A DNA stretch of 64,000 bases. It comes from Gorsachius magnificus. Its lineage: Eukaryota; Chordata; Aves; Pelecaniformes; Ardeidae. Both the position numbers and the translations under genes were made by a program. Location: NCBI GenBank assembly GCA_034008185.1, contig CM067082.1, positions 100,001,311 to 100,065,310 of the forward strand, in the 5' to 3' direction. This document shows positions 46,641 to 61,400 of the stretch, piece by piece. Below the pieces are notes generated by a model that had not been told where the DNA came from, ran no database searches, and was given only the letters and a program-made list of their open reading frames with translations. How positions within the stretch are numbered: position 1 is the first letter of the stretch; the number at the start of each line of letters is the position of its first letter.

Positions 46641-49600
46641 AAAAGGTGTTTGTCTCCTCATTCCTTCCAGCCATCGTCTCCTCATGCCACATTAGTATAC
46701 TGAAAATGAGTTTTCAGTATATTCTGTGCCATGGCATTGTGTTCATCATTCTTGCTCTATTCTAACAGAACCCTTAGATAAACAGAAATCAAGCTGGTAT
46801 TTCTTTTATCCTTACAGCTACAAACATTATTATTTTAAATAATAATATTTAGAGTTTCTGTCTTGGGAGTCATAAGATAAGTAAATGCAAAGTTGTGGCA
46901 CCAAGCAAACGATGCATATGCTGAACTGCCAGTTCTGCAAACAGTGGGAAGTGGAAAGATCAGCCTTTCTGTCCATGACGTCTTCTCTTGGCATCAAGCA
47001 AGGTTCCAGATAAAAGATTCTGAATTTAGCTGAAGACACGTATGCAGAGCCCCACTATGGGCTCCTAATCAAAATGTTGCAAGGCTTGCATTTTTGTTCA
47101 GCCTGATTAGCTAAGGGTAATTTAGTAAGTATTATGTAAGAAATAACAGCATTTATATTGGGATTCTGTTTTATGTAAAGCCTAGTTGAAACCATTTGAA
47201 AAGATGAGTGCTTGTGCAGTATTGACTTGAATTAAACAGGACTTCCACACTGAACACCTGTTATTAATGTTATAGTTAACATTATTTTTTCCTAACATCT
47301 CTAAACCAACACCTTTGACAGCTTTCAAGATTATGGATTTTACTTCTAAAGGTCTTTGTTGATAAAATGCTGCTTAAATAACTGAAATGATGGTAGAATT
47401 TTCATTTAGAACTTTAATTCAAAATGTTCCTTGAGACAAATTTGTTCATGTTAGTAAGTCTAATAGAGTCTCAAAATCTATTAGATTCCATTAGAATGAT
47501 GTTTGACTTGTAAAACGTACTAGTTCACGCATTCTTCCAAGATCAAAAAGACTTCTTCATGACTTTGTTTCTGTCCTAAAGGTTTCCTCACTGAAGACTG
47601 AATAGCTTTCCTCTTTTTTCCCCTCTATTGTTTTAGCTTGCTGCATAATTTCAAGGAAGTTGCATAGTATCCTTGTATCTTTGTGTCAATTGAGTGATTA
47701 CCTAGTTTAGGAAGTAAGGAGATGTGCCTCATTCGTGATTTATGATTCACAGAATTAAAGGAAAGTCAAAACAAAAAATTCTAGAAAACAAACCACTGGA
47801 AATATTACTGGCATCATATGTATTATTCCTTCTACTCAAGACAGTTAAATCAAACAACTACAAAAATAAAGTGCTGAAAATAGTCGTGCCATGGGAAAAC
47901 AGAGTTAAACCTCTCAACTTAAAAGAACATGTCATTTATAGCTTCTCTAATTCTGTGGCTTATGGTCATTAACAGCTGTTTTATAAAAAATGTAATTTCA
48001 GATGGTACAGAATAATAAAAAATTAAAAATCATGTAATGAATTAAAAATAGAAGACTAAGTGTATGTGTCAGAAAGAATAATAAGTGTTATCAATAAAAT
48101 AAAGATGGAAAAACTGGGTAATTACTTGAATAAGTTAATAATTTTTACATTATGATTAAGTGTATCTGGTCTGTAGGAAATTCTATAGGATTTCAGATAT
48201 GAATTCTTCTGTCTGGCACAGCAAGGAGTTTAGGACACTATTCCATTTTGTGTTACTTAGTATCAGATATCATGTCCTAAAATGGGCTTAGCACTGCCGC
48301 AGGTAGTGCTGTCATGACAGCAAGAACCAGGGCTTTAGCCTGACCAGAAATCTCTGCCCCTTCTGAGCTACTGTACATATCTCCATTACAGATTACTGCA
48401 AGTATTTGCAGAGCTGCTGTAAGGTATCCTTAGCATCTAAGGGATGTTTTAATAGTTGGAAAGGTGTTTACCCTCACATATTTTTATGACCAGAAATAAC
48501 TCCTACTGGATGGATTAAGAGACACAAGAGAAGCTCTGTCTTACACAAATCAATCCTTGTACAAACTTTTCTGAATGGTAGTCAGCCATTCATCTTGTCT
48601 ACTGACTAGTTCATTACTTTTCTGTAAAGCATTTGGTTTTGTTTTAGATTTTGATTGTTTTATATTTTGTCTGTCTACGTTACATATAATTTTCTCTTTC
48701 CATAATGAATACTTATTCCTTTTGTAAAGGAGGCTGGGTACCACTGGTGATCAAGGTTTAATTGCAACTTGTAGCGTTGAAAACATTTCAACAACATAAT
48801 TACTCCTAATTGAAGCTGCTTCTGCCATTTATCTTAGCTTGAAGTACTTTTATTAGGAGAGTGCTGTGTTGCGGTTCTTTTCTTCTCTGATTGTCTAGCA
48901 TTGCCATTGTGCTGGGCCAAAATACTACTGACAGATCTCCTTATGTGTTGCTGTGCAGCCTTAGCTGTGATGTACATTGACTGCTTCAACATATCATGGA
49001 CCTCAGAGATGGTCATAAAATTCTGTCACTGACTGCTTCATGTAACCTTGAGCAGGTGGCATGAACCTATTTTGGGGAGATGAGAGGTGGAGAAGCCACA
49101 GAGGCAGACCTGGTGGCACAAATATTTCTAGATGTAAAAGTAAAGACTGGTACTTCTGGTGCCAGACTGTGCATCTCAGCAGAGAGAACAGGCACAGTCC
49201 AAAGTTAGGGCAAAAACTCTCACCTAGTGCAAGTTCAAGTTTGATACAAATACAAAATGCTGGGCTAGTGTAAATTGGCCAAGGGTTTAACAAAGGTCAG
49301 TTCTGAGTTTTACTGAGCCTTAACTGGAATGGAAGATATTAAACAGATCAAAGGGTTGGGTTAACATCTTTCTACTCCATGCCATTGCTTTTTAACAGAG
49401 CTGACTCACAAATAATTTTTATAGTTCTGTAACAAATGACAATGATTACACATATGCAAATAAAATTTGGTAAGCTAAACACTTTTTGGTTGTTTTGGAC
49501 CCACTTAATAGAGTAAACAATAGGGTCAATATTTTCCATCTCAGGCTTAAAAATAATTTCTATGTGATAAGGATAAAAGGGAATCTATGCTTTTTTGAAG

Positions 49601-52600
49601 CCATGCGTTGAAAGCACTAGATTAGCAGTTGAAGAGCACAGCACAATGATTTAAAGGTTGACTGGGATTCCAAATTGTATTCCATGTTTTATTATAAATT
49701 AAAAAAACTAATTATAACTAAAACCTAGGGATGCCAGAGGAGGACTAAGAATGTTTATAAACAGCTGTAATTGAATTATCACCCAGAAACTAGCATTTTG
49801 AGATGAGAAAAATCATTATGCAATATCAGTGTGCCAGCAAACGTGTGAAATCTAAACCTTTTTGGAGTTCGGAGCCTTTCATTTCAACAACCTAGTAATT
49901 CACCTTTCAGCATTAGACACCATTACTGAATGATGAAGACTGTAATAGGTGTTGAAACGTACAGCAGTATGGTATCCAGGCTACTGCTCAAAGGCTAATT
50001 CCAGAAATTTGGACTACATATGCAAACACTCTGCCATATCTTCCCTGTGCTTATTTAATAGCCTGGCATTTAAACTATCACAGTGATTTATACAAATTAA
50101 AACTTAGATGTCTTTGACAAAACACTACTGGTTTTAGCACTTTATTTGGCTCCCTGTCTCTGAGAACGTTAGTGACACGTATAAGGTCACAACTATCATC
50201 TTTTAACAAAAATACCTTAACATTTTTTATTTATCTCCATGGCAATTGACACATTTTCCATCAATATCTTCCCTTCTTCAAATTCCTTCAGTAATGACTA
50301 CCTTCTCCTCTATTTTAAATTTTTTATGTTTCACTGCTCTCGCAAATCTCAGTTACCAGTCCTCCCTACAATACATTTTTATTGGCCAGATGCATTATTC
50401 TTTTACACGACTCCAGCATTTCAAGCCTGGACTGTAGAATTTCCCACTGCTTCCTCATTTCAAAGAATATCCCTGACTTTCCTTCCTTTGCTTACATACC
50501 TTTCATACACTGGAAAAATATCTACATTTTTCATTTAGTTTATTTTTTAATTTTCCCAAGAGTCCCTCGTAAGTTCAAAGTGTGCCACATTACTTAGCAA
50601 CACAAAATTCAATACAAAATTGAAAAGACTCCTATGCATTTTGCATTGCAGAGATAGTGGAGTTAAGAACAAGCCTAACCTTTGACAAGATCTGGACCTT
50701 TTTCAGCATCTTGTCCCATTAGCCTCAATAAAATCAGCTATGGAAGGCTGAGTAATCCTATGTTCAAACTGAAAAGGACTTCACTTTGAGAATAATCAGA
50801 AGGGTTATTTCTGAAGATGAAATATACTGTAAGAGAGAAAACAAAAAACTAACTCAAGGAAAGTAAAGACAATTGTGTTACATTTCATTCCCCCCCGAAT
50901 TTGGAGACACATAATCTCTAATAAAATAGTCTAATTTCCCTGAAACACACACATGGTAAAACATAACCAAATTCTTCTTTTTAAATTCCTTTAAAACCTA
51001 GGCAATTTCCCCCACATTATTGACATACCAATGGACACTAAACCTAAAACTAATTGCAAAAGGATGGTGTGCACTCCCAATATTCACCATAATCTACAAC
51101 TATGGACAATCAGTGTGCTTTTGGAGATCAGCTCAGAAAAAAAATTGTAATTCATTTAGGAACCCAGATAACTATAAAAAATGACACCCTGATCAGCTGA
51201 TAGTTGTTGTTAAAGACACTGTTGGCCATTGCTCACGGCTCACAACCTGAAAACCGGTCTCTCAGACATCTTCATGACAGCTCTGGTGTTTTCTACTCAG
51301 AACAACCAACCTCAGTCTGATGAGGCTTTGCAGAAAGCTACTTCAGCTCTCAACTCTGGTCCCTACTTCAGTGTTTGCTATTTTGACAGTGAAAAAAACC
51401 CAGCATCAGATGGATAGAGTTTCTCAACTTATGCTGAAAAGCTGGTATAGTAATAAAACTGCTAAAAGCCCTGTTCCCCTACATGACAGATTAGACAAAA
51501 AAGGGACTATATAACAATGGTTTTAACTTGAAATTCCACCTGAAACCTCCTGAGCGTTGCTTCAAACTTTTCCTATGCAAATTTCTCATATGCAAAATTG
51601 AACCATTCTTTTTCAGTATGGCTTCTCCATTTGGCCAATTTATTAGAATTTTATGTATCTCTATTTTGTGATTTTTTAATTTATTTAATAGGTTAGGCTA
51701 TTTCATTTCTCCTGTGTTTGCTATAGATTTTTCTTTTAAATTACTAGTTTTCCTGCAATATGAAATTGCTTAAATGCATTTTAGTATGGTGCTAGGATCA
51801 CTTTTTCCCCATTACTGCATATATTGTAAATAGGAAGAAAACGCTTTTTTATTGCAGGCAATGAGTAAAGTCTCTCTCTTTGCACTTTGAACATTAGCTT
51901 ATTGTCAAATACCAGAATAAGAAAAAAAGTGCCTTCTGAGGAAATCAGAGGTATATCAATATTTCAACAACCAAAAAGAGGCATGAAATTTCATCACTCT
52001 TGAACTGCTATGTGTTTGGATTGATTAAAACTCACCAAGTTCATCTAATACATAAGCCATAACTGGACTACAGGATACAACACTTGAAAACTCTGAAAAT
52101 GGTAGATGCTATATGAAAAATGCTTGTTAAAAGCTCAGTTCATTTTTTGTAGGTGGCACAAATTTTTTTTATAGAGGATGACTGGAAGTCTGTCTTTAAC
52201 TCCAGTATTTATCTATTATCTGTCGATAGCTATTAGTAAGACAAAGGATAGCTTAAACATCAGTCTTCCCATTCTTCTTTTGCAATACTAAGCAAAAGCT
52301 ACCACTCAAAACACTGTGTTGCCCAAAGAAGTAGCCAGATATAAACTATGTGTAACTCAGTATGACTGGGAGTATCAGGGGAGAGATGTACAGGATTCAG
52401 GCTAAAACACTCAGAGACACACACCCACTCATGCTTATACCAGTCCAGGGTGCCTTGTTGATCACACCAAAGTGTCCTTGTAACATTGGGATCTCAAGGC
52501 AGCAACACATAGCTTTGACTCAGCATGTGCTTCAAGACAAATCCTCATGGCTGCCCCTGTCCCCTGCAATTTTACAGCTTCTGCACCACCAGGCTAAGCC

Positions 52601-54077
52601 CTTTCTGGAGGTCTTGGAGGCCCCAGATCAGGTCTCCTCCGGCACAGCTGCACTCTCACACCCCGCTGGGTTTGGCCAGTCTATCTTGCTAATTCTGGTT
52701 TTACTCAAACTGTTGTAATTGAACTCTCCATCTTTTGCTCTTTCCTGCCTCATCCCACCCCTTTGCAAGGTGTCACTTATTCTTCCTCATTCACACTGAT
52801 GTCTACAGGATTTATCTAAGCCTGTATAGCAGCAATGGCATGAGAGCATCTTTGGTCATTGTTTGTTGCACATTTCTGCACAGAACCTACTGGAGTATGC
52901 TCAACAAGAGGGACTCGGTACTGGCTGAACTTAGAAGTCAGAAAAACTGAATGTATGTATAAGAACTGTAAATGCACTTCAGAGAGGCAGGAAGCATCCC
53001 AGGCAGACTGACACTTTCAGTACAGTATGGTCCAGCTGTTCAGAATAATTTTAGAACCAAAACAAAACTATTAATGCTTCCCTAAACTCCACACTGGGAG
53101 GAACTGGATGTGCAAGTACCCAAAGGAGAAGTTGATAAAATTGGAAGTGCTAGCACCTGTTTTAATAAACAGCAAAACACTTATAGCAGTTTTATATCAA
53201 TCCTCTTTCCTCTTCCAGGTTATCTTGCAGATTTTGTTTATACATGCCAAAAGCCTGCTGTTTTCTCTTCATATTTCTAAAGCAGAAGATCTGTGAAGAG
53301 GTGAAAACACCGCTACAACCACACTTTCAACATCCATCTTCTTGCTGGTTTCCCCGTAGATGGGACAGATGCAGTTTGTCTCATTAGACGCTGACTTTTC
53401 CCTTCATGGTGGATGGTCATTTAGGAATGGCTATTAATTCCAAATACTTTCCAGTCTAGTCAGCATAATCACTTCCTTTGTACACATGCTGTAAGTTCTG
53501 TGTTGGCCCTCTCTCTCACAAAAGAAACATGACCTGTAGGAAATTCCTGCCTTTAGGAAGCAGAGCTCTCCACCATCCTCTACCTTTCTCACCGCTGCAT
53601 TCTGGTGGGCAGCTGCACCTTGGTGAGCTCCCATGTTATGGCCCCAGAAAAAGGACAGCTCTGGGATCCAGCAGCTAATTCTGCTTTGATGTTCACTGAG
53701 TATGAACAATTTGTTCCCCTGTAAATAAAGAGAGATTCCAGGAAGAGCTTAGTTTTTTATGGCAGCAAAAAGCATGAAATAAATCACCATTTCATACATA
53801 ATTTCCATAAGATCTTATTATAGACACAAGTGAATAAGGCTTATATTTATCACAAAAAAAGCACCAAAGGCAAGCTAACAAATAGTCCAACAGCAACAAC
53901 GTAGTGAGGGAAGAGAGAGTTATGTAGCATGGGTTCACAGGCTAAGCCACAGAATGTACAGACACCAATCTGTGCGTACATGTGTTAACATCAAAGACAT
54001 GTAATTTGACCAGCTTCTTTTTTTTTTATATTGAAGAACAAAGCAAACAATTCAGGTGTGTATAAATGTACCTATGT
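46641..54077. other. AT-rich unique sequence, no gene recognised
   Basis: Open frames up to 118 codons (52362-52718 plus) lack domains. A hairpin at 46694-46723 lies just after the CR1. 52440-52720 and 53480-53680 are somewhat richer in GC but carry no identifiable exon or repeat. Confidence 0.55.
46694..46723. repeat. Short perfect hairpin downstream of CR1
   Basis: TATACTGAAAA-TGAG-TTTTCAGTATA gives an 11-bp perfect stem with a 4-base loop, extended by a G·T and an A·T pair. It is too short for a microRNA precursor and has no terminator-type U run of significance in a eukaryote. Confidence 0.7.
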
Positions 54078-54205
54078 AATCATAGAATAATTTAACTGGA
54101 AAGGGGGCATCTGGGGTCCTGGGCCCTTTACACAGTGCTCAAAGCACTGTTAACCTCAAAGTCAGATTAGGTTGCTCAAAGTCTTGTCTAGCAGAGATAC
54201 ATATA
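54078..54205 (-). mobile_element. Short CR1 3' tail fragment
   Basis: ATCATAGAATAATTTAACTGGAAAG at the left edge is the reverse complement of a CR1 3' end. It is followed by GGGGGCATCTGGGGTCCTGGG, AGGTTGCTCAAAGTCTTGTC, the usual order of a minus-strand CR1 3' region. It is diverged and truncated after about 120 bp. Confidence 0.65.
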
Positions 54206-57080
54206 ATAAAGCTAATTTGCAAAACTCATAGCCAAACATTCACTGAAGATGTGTGTTTTTTTCTCCCAAAGTTGATTTTTCCTTCATATTAGAGGGAAAT
54301 AAAACATATCTGATCCCTATCTATAGGATAGTGATGACTGCTATAGAGAGTAAATGAACAGATTTTGCATCAGAAACCTCAAGCAGTGGAGTTTACCCTC
54401 TGGTTCATTAACATGAGAAAGAGAAACAAAATTATTCTAGCGTAGTTTTTGTTTCTAGTTGCTCTTGTTTCCACAGGTGCTGAATAAACCTCATAGCTCA
54501 GTAAGGAAGGACTGTGATGAAAATGAGGCAAAAGATGTAGATACTAGGGGGGAAAATCTATGAAGAGAAAAAATCTATTTCTTCAGACCTTAAATTTCTT
54601 TGAATTTTGACACAAATCTATCAGCCGAGACGAGGCTTGATTTTCTTTCATTTTCTTACCAGGTATATTGATCCTTTTGTTTTCTCTGATCCTCTTGTCA
54701 CAAACCATGTTATTTTTAAGGAAAAAAGAAAAAAAAAACCAACTCTATGACTGAACAGCCTATTTAGTATTCAGCTAAAAAAGCATGAGTGTGTATTAAG
54801 GAGCTTACAAATCTGAGAGCTCACTCACTTAAAAATCAGAGTACCCTTGGAGGTGACATTTAAGGAGTTAATACAAAAAAGTGTCAAAGACCAGGAAAAA
54901 TTATATTGGCATGCACATGGAATAAACAGTGTCTGTAGACCTGTCAAGATTGCTGTGAGTAATGATATTTGCTCTTTTTTTCTTATTTGGGAAAAAATAA
55001 AGAAAACAAAACATTGGCTGTAAACGTTCTCACTCCTGCACTGGTTTACTACAAGATTTTAAGTGGACTATATTCTCTCTCAAAAACGTTCCTCTTCCTT
55101 CCTAAGTCAGTTTTCTCTTGAAAATGTTCCACTTAGAGAAATTAGAACAATTTTATAGTATATAGAATGTACTGTAACGTTTTTGGAATAAATTATTTCA
55201 CTTTCCATAAGCACTTCTCTTTTCATACCCCAGATATCTATTTGGAAGTTGTAGAGGGAATTAATATTTTTTATTTATTTCAGATCCCTTTCTGCAGGCT
55301 TTGCTCATTCCAATCCAGACACCAGAGAAAGTCATGGTAGAACCATCTTACATGGAGATGCACCTAGCTGTAGACAAAATCTCTGGACTCCAAAGACTTT
55401 AAGATGCTTTCCCCAGGTATTCTACAGATAAATTTTCTACTAAGTGTGTTCAAAAATCCAGAAGGTTAAGGCTGAAAACATCTAATAGCTTGAGAGGACC
55501 TTACTATAGGGATGGTTTAGTGACTTTGTAGCCTATTCTTAAGCAAGGAATTACTTTTTATGTTATCACAGATCTCCCACAATCATTTGATACTTTTGGC
55601 ACCTGAACCATAAAATCGGCTGCTGACCACCCACACAGAGCAGTTTTGGAAGTTCAAGACCTATCCAGGCACAGGTTTTATGCTCAGATTTGCCGCTGAC
55701 AACAAATTTCTGATTACAGTCATTAAGAAAAAACTTTTAAATCAATATTCACTGTGACAGTTCACCACACTAGTTTGCATCCTGAATAAAAGCCATACAG
55801 AGCCCCAAACCAAAATTACAGTCTAAAAAAAAAAAAAAAAAAAAGTTAAGCAGACTTTCAGACTTCTGCTTTCCAGGTTTTTTAAATTAATTGCCCATTT
55901 CAAATGCCAAAAGGAATATAAATTATACAGAGGATATTCATAATATTTACATTCAGCCTTTCTAAAATGAAGCCAAAGAAAGAAGACATCTTGATCTAAT
56001 AACATAGATACAATCGTCACCAGTCTGTATGAATATTGGAAACATCATGTTTTAGTCCTCTTTGCTGACTGAAAACCAAACAAATAAAAGTACATTATTC
56101 ATCAGATCATATTATTAAATAGTAATGTATGAACTGAAACAAGCCAGGCTCTATTCTTCATTTTAAAGGGGTAGTTTCCTTATTGAATATCACATAGTGG
56201 TGAGAAAGAAGCAGTCACACATGTTAAAAAGATGCAGAGACAACCAGAAAACTGGCAGAAATAAGACAAAATTGCCTTGACTTATGGATGTTACTGTTAA
56301 ATTGAACAAGATTGTCCATTTTAATTGCACTTTGGCTAGACTTTTGAATACTCTGGTATTGCAGGAGTGATTAATATCAGTTGCAGCACAATAAAAGACA
56401 CTGTGTTATTTTAACGTGTGAATCTGATGGTTCAATGGACATGTGTCCCTGAATTCTCTTAGAGAAGAATTCAATTTCTCTCTTGCAACTGGGAAATGTA
56501 TTTGCTTTCAGAGAAGTTCTAGTGCAATGGTGGAATGATTGACTTTAATTCATGATGAAGAGGTGTAGTATTATAGTACACACTATTCCTATAAACACTA
56601 TGAAGTGCTATGCTTGCCTTTAAAATGTATTAGTAATAACAAATATTTGTTTTACTGACAAGAAATGAACTTAACATTTTTTAATTAAAAATTGAATGAG
56701 GGTTTGTGGTTTTAAATAAATCATCAGCTACTGGGTATGACAAAGAATTCTAGAAGAAAAACAAAGTAACAGACTTAATACAGAAAAATTAAAAGTAATT
56801 CACGCAGAAGTACCACAAATCCCATTTTCCATTATTACAAAGTATGAAACACCTTGATACATTATTACTGTCTAGGTACCCTTCAGAATGAAGTGTTTTC
56901 TTGTGTTGATTTTTACAGAAAAGGCTTGAGTAATAGACCTGATGTTGTTGTATGCCTGACTGACAAAGGTACTCAGAAAACTTTGACTCTTCAGCAGTTT
57001 AATACATATATTCTAGCTTAAAAATGGCAGCCTCTATAAAGCTTAGATATTCAAAAAAATATCTCCATGCCAATCTTGGC
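54206..57080. other. AT-rich unique sequence, no gene recognised
   Basis: No repeats except a 21-A run at 55825-55845 and smaller A/T runs. Open frames are at most 65 codons and show no domain. Confidence 0.55.
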
Positions 57081-57084
57081 AGTG

Positions 57085-58490
57085 AAAGGAAACCCTCAGG
57101 TAAGAGTGGACATACCCACTGGATCAAGATCTGGCTGCGTCATTAGTGGCACAAGCAGGGCTTTGGCCTCTGTGACCATGGGACTCTCTTTGAGGAATGA
57201 GCACTTTGACAAAATAGGTCAGGCGTGTTTAGGTATATTGGAGAGGTGTTGTCATAATCCAAAGAGAAAGCAAGTTATACGGGAGTAAAGAAGCATTAGG
57301 GCACCACAGGACAAGGGAACTCATCCTTTCCTTGAGAAAGACAGACCATAGCAGATGCAAATACCCACACCCTGGGAAACATATAGGAGCTGCAGAGCTG
57401 TAACCTCATTGAGTTTACAGTGATGAGACGTGGTAGGTCCCACTGGAGTGCTCCAATGGATGGATGCATGTTTTTTCAGGAAAGACAGGCTGGGAAGGGG
57501 AAGGGGAAGGGGTTTGCTGTACACAAAGGAATGGCTGGAGTGCACAGAGCTGTCACCACAGAGGAAGCAGTGACAAGCCAGCTGAGAACTTACGCATGAG
57601 GTTAGAGAACAGACCATCATGGGTGGCACAGGCTTTTCATGCAGAAGACAAGATTAAGAAGTAAATGAAGCCTGTAGACAGCTAGAAGAAGCCTCACAAT
57701 CACAGAGTGGCCCTTATAGGGTTATTCATCTGAATGTCTGCTGGAAAGGCAATAGAGCTGGGAACAAGCAATCCAGCAGATCTCTAGTGTGTGTTGAAGA
57801 CAATTTATTGATGCAGGTGATTGATCAGCCATTCCGTGAAATACTTTATTGGAACTATTACTCAAAATCAGTAAAGAAATGCTCAAAAATGTGAAAGTTA
57901 AGGACAGCCTTGGCTGCAAAGACCATGATACTGTGCAGTTTAAAATCCTGAGAGAAGTAAAGCAAATAGCAGAACCCCAGGTTTGGACTTCAGGAGAGCA
58001 GATTTCTGCCTATTCAGGGACCTGCTTGGTGGGATCCCATGGGACATTGCCTTGGAGGGCAAAGGGGACCAGAAGAACCAGCTGATCTTCAAGGACAACC
58101 TCCTCAGAGCACAGGAATGGCCCAATCCAATGTGCTGTAAGTAAAGTAAGTGTTACAGAAAGCCAGCATGAATCAACAGGGAACACCAGACTGAGCTCAA
58201 ATGTAAAAAAAAGAAGTACAAAGAGTAAGAAGTTGGGACAAATTACCCAGGAGGAACATAGAGTGCTTGCAGGGATTGTGGTGGAAATGCCCAAAGCTCA
58301 GACGGTGCTCAACCTAGCAAAGGATATCAAGGGCAACAGGAAGGGTTTTTATAGGTACACTGGAAACAGAAGAAAGGCTGAGGAGAGCGTGGGCCTGCTG
58401 CTCAATGGGGCTAGTGACAAAGCACATGGAAAAGACCAAGGTGCACTCCCACAGACTCTGCAAGAAGGTATGAGGAACTGGGAGGGCTAA
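57085..58490 (+). mobile_element. Ancient CR1 LINE, endonuclease to pre-RT region
   Basis: The best recognisable parts are CACTGGAGTGCTCCAATGGATGG at about 57440, matching the CR1 endonuclease region. Next come GGCTGGAGTGCACAGAGCT at 57532, the block DHDTVQFKILREV at 57919-57957 in the position of the endonuclease SDHEM-EF motif, GTLPWRAKGTRR at about 58045, and DIKGNRKGFYRYTGNRRKAEESVGLLLN at 58325-58412 just before the RT. Many stops, shifts and substitutions make it the oldest clear CR1 here. Sequence before 57340 is assigned to the element only by position, so the 5' edge is uncertain. It stops before the RT motifs, so the 3' part is also lost. Confidence 0.75.
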
Positions 58491-61400
58491 GGACAGACCT
58501 TACAAGTGCAACCAGTGGCAAACCCCCACTCCTACTATGATATAGTCTAATTTTTTTTTTTCTATCTTTTAAAAATTATTCTTATTTCTATCACATGCTT
58601 TTGTATATTAGGATGACTTTGTCATAAGAATGTCCCCTGAGACAAAAGATACCTAGTTTTAACACAGTCATTTTGTGATCCTGGCCAAGGTATTTAAAGA
58701 TTTCTGTACAGACCCCCTTTCTGAATAGTACTTTTCTTCCAAACTTTGTCCGTTGCACCTATCTATATTGTAGGTTCTTTTGGAAAGGAATTACCTGTTT
58801 ATTTTTGCGGTAACAATGATTCTAAGACCAGTAGTGTCTTTGGCATTTCTAGGCATTATTTTAAAACTATTAAATAATGGTCAGACAGCTTTGTAAAGCA
58901 TACCAGATCTTTAGAAATACTTTAAATTATATTTGTTTAAATTATTGCTTTTCTTTTTATGCTTTTTATTTCATATAGCCTCTGAACTCACTTTGCTACT
59001 CATGCCTCATTTAGTTTTTAATTGCTACCTTTTTGTAGCTGGCAAGGTAACAGGTCAGTTCATTTTTCCTTTGTGGAGAAAGCAGGAAATGTTTTCACAT
59101 TTGAAGACTGGATTGTGCCTTTCCTTCCTTATCTCCACCTCTCCGGAAGGCAACTGACTATGTCACCTCTGTAACTCACACATCGTTTTGCGACTATTGA
59201 TTTCAAGCCTTCCCTAAAAGTGTTTCCTCTTAATTGAAGCACACCAAGTTATACCTTCATCAGCTGTATTGCATTGAAACACCTTTTGTACTCTCTAAGT
59301 AGCAAATTTTCTCCAAGAACCTTTTGCTAATATACCAAACTCTTTCTTGTTAAACTAGATTGGTCTTCCTGTCTTGTTGAACATTTTAAGCTTCCTTAGG
59401 GGTGTGTCTACACTCAAAAGTTCCTCTGCCTTTGTCTACCAGTCTACATAAAGCAGTGCAACTTTCCAAGTGTGGATGCCACTGTGTACTGCTATAAGCA
59501 TCTGTAACCCAGATGAAAGATGGAGAATAAGCCACATCAGAATAAGGCACCTTTAAACTAGTTTGCCTGCATCCACACTAGAGTTTCTTTGGGTACAATT
59601 AATACAGTCTCATAAAACAATACAGGTAACACCTGAAAACTGCACATTTTTTAGCCTGGTTCCTTTCATTTTGGAGGTCCTTGTTGATCTCATACTTTTC
59701 CATTATCTCTTGTTTAACCTAAGGGCTCCTAAGTCTTGCTGCATGTTAACCCTTTATGTTCAACTCAGTCAACCACAAGGTCCAATATCATGAGACACCA
59801 AGGGTGTATGAGGCATACTGCTGTGGTCAGCTTGAACAGTTTCATTTACCATGCTCCAGCCTGTGAGTTACCACAGCTCAGCCTACCCATGGTAGCAAGT
59901 GATTGCTGAAATAAGAGTAATCCACCTCTGCTTCAAAGCAACAAATTTCAGATCAGCTTAAATCATTACAGAGGGAGTGATTCAGTCCACTGAAGGGGGT
60001 AACAGCTTTTTAAACTTGAGACTATATCTAAAATTGGTTTGGTTTTACATTGGTCTGCTCACCTGCCCTACCCTGTAACGATGAACTTTCACTTCAGTTA
60101 CTCCACTTGGTCTTTTGCAAATTTCACAGCATGCATTATTAGATCAGTTCTGCATACCATTCTCCCTCATTTACCTCATAACTAACATACATCATGTGTA
60201 TTGTGTATTTGGATCATGTATGTGGTTTTAGTTCTACCAGTTCTACAAGGTAGAGATTTTACTCCCTGTTCAAGCACTTATTTCTGAACCCCAAACATGC
60301 CGTTTCTTATTAAAAGCTGTTACCGGGAATTTCAGATTTTTGTATTGCTGCCGTAAGGCTCCTTGAAATCTATACAAACAATACATGTTTTCAGATCATG
60401 TCTCTGTCTTCTTCTAGGCAACTAACGAACTAAAAACATTTTATTCAGAGTGAGTTTATATTTTTGGAACCTACATGAATACTATAACAAAGAGGGAAAT
60501 AAGGGGGCTCCTAGCTGCGAGTTTGTTCCCCTTTTATTAGAAACAGGCCATGCATTGCCTCCCCAGGAATATTTTCAAACTTCCAAAGAATTTACAAAAT
60601 TCATATGCAAATTCACTTGTCTTGGACTTCCCCTTCTATTCAAATCATTCTCTCAGGGAATTACCACAACCTGATGTTGCTTCTGTTTTGTCAGATTGTC
60701 TCTTGCACCTCTTTCCTGAGCCTGTCTGAAACTGAACATTTTTCTACTCTTCTTAATTGAAGAAAATGTTCTTAAATACAAGGTTCCCTCCTTCTTTAGT
60801 CCCTTTTTACTCCAAATATGTTTACTTATGGCACATTTTTGATTTTTTTTTAAGAAAAGAAAAAAACCAACAGAGTTCCGGCTTTTCAAATCAGGAGTTT
60901 AAAAGTGCAATTTTAAAATATTACGTTAGCGAGGCTATAATAAACAAAGGATCATCAAAGAACTTAAGTTCATGAAATCTTCACAGCCAGATTTTTAGGA
61001 CAATATAAGGGAATACAGAGTAGATAGGGATGCAGAGCTCAGAGAAAGCTTAATCCTTTCCATCTGTGTTCCTCAAAGGCAAGCATCTCATACACTGGGA
61101 TGGAAGAAACTATCTAGATCCATTTTGCACTCAGATGTTGTGGGAACATGTGGGTTAGAAGTATGGCAACCCCTTTCAGGTGAAACCTTTGACTGTAAAT
61201 GTGAGTGGGCAACACGAAGGGTTCCTCTTTTGAAAACTAACTCTCCACACCAGTCAATATAACAACAAACAAAATACTGACTCCTAGAGAATGCAATAGA
61301 TTCTGCTTCCTTACCAAAGCTGTAATTACATTTCTTTAAGATTTTACAGAGAGCTTATTATAATTAATTCTTATATATTGAACGATGAAAAAAAGAGAAT

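Noticed and set aside
46694..46723. microRNA precursor
   Set aside because: The stem is only 11-13 bp, far shorter than a pre-miRNA hairpin.
59395..59600. Possible old DNA transposon with GTGTCTACACT-type ends
   Set aside because: Ends match each other only loosely and no target duplication or family could be recognised.
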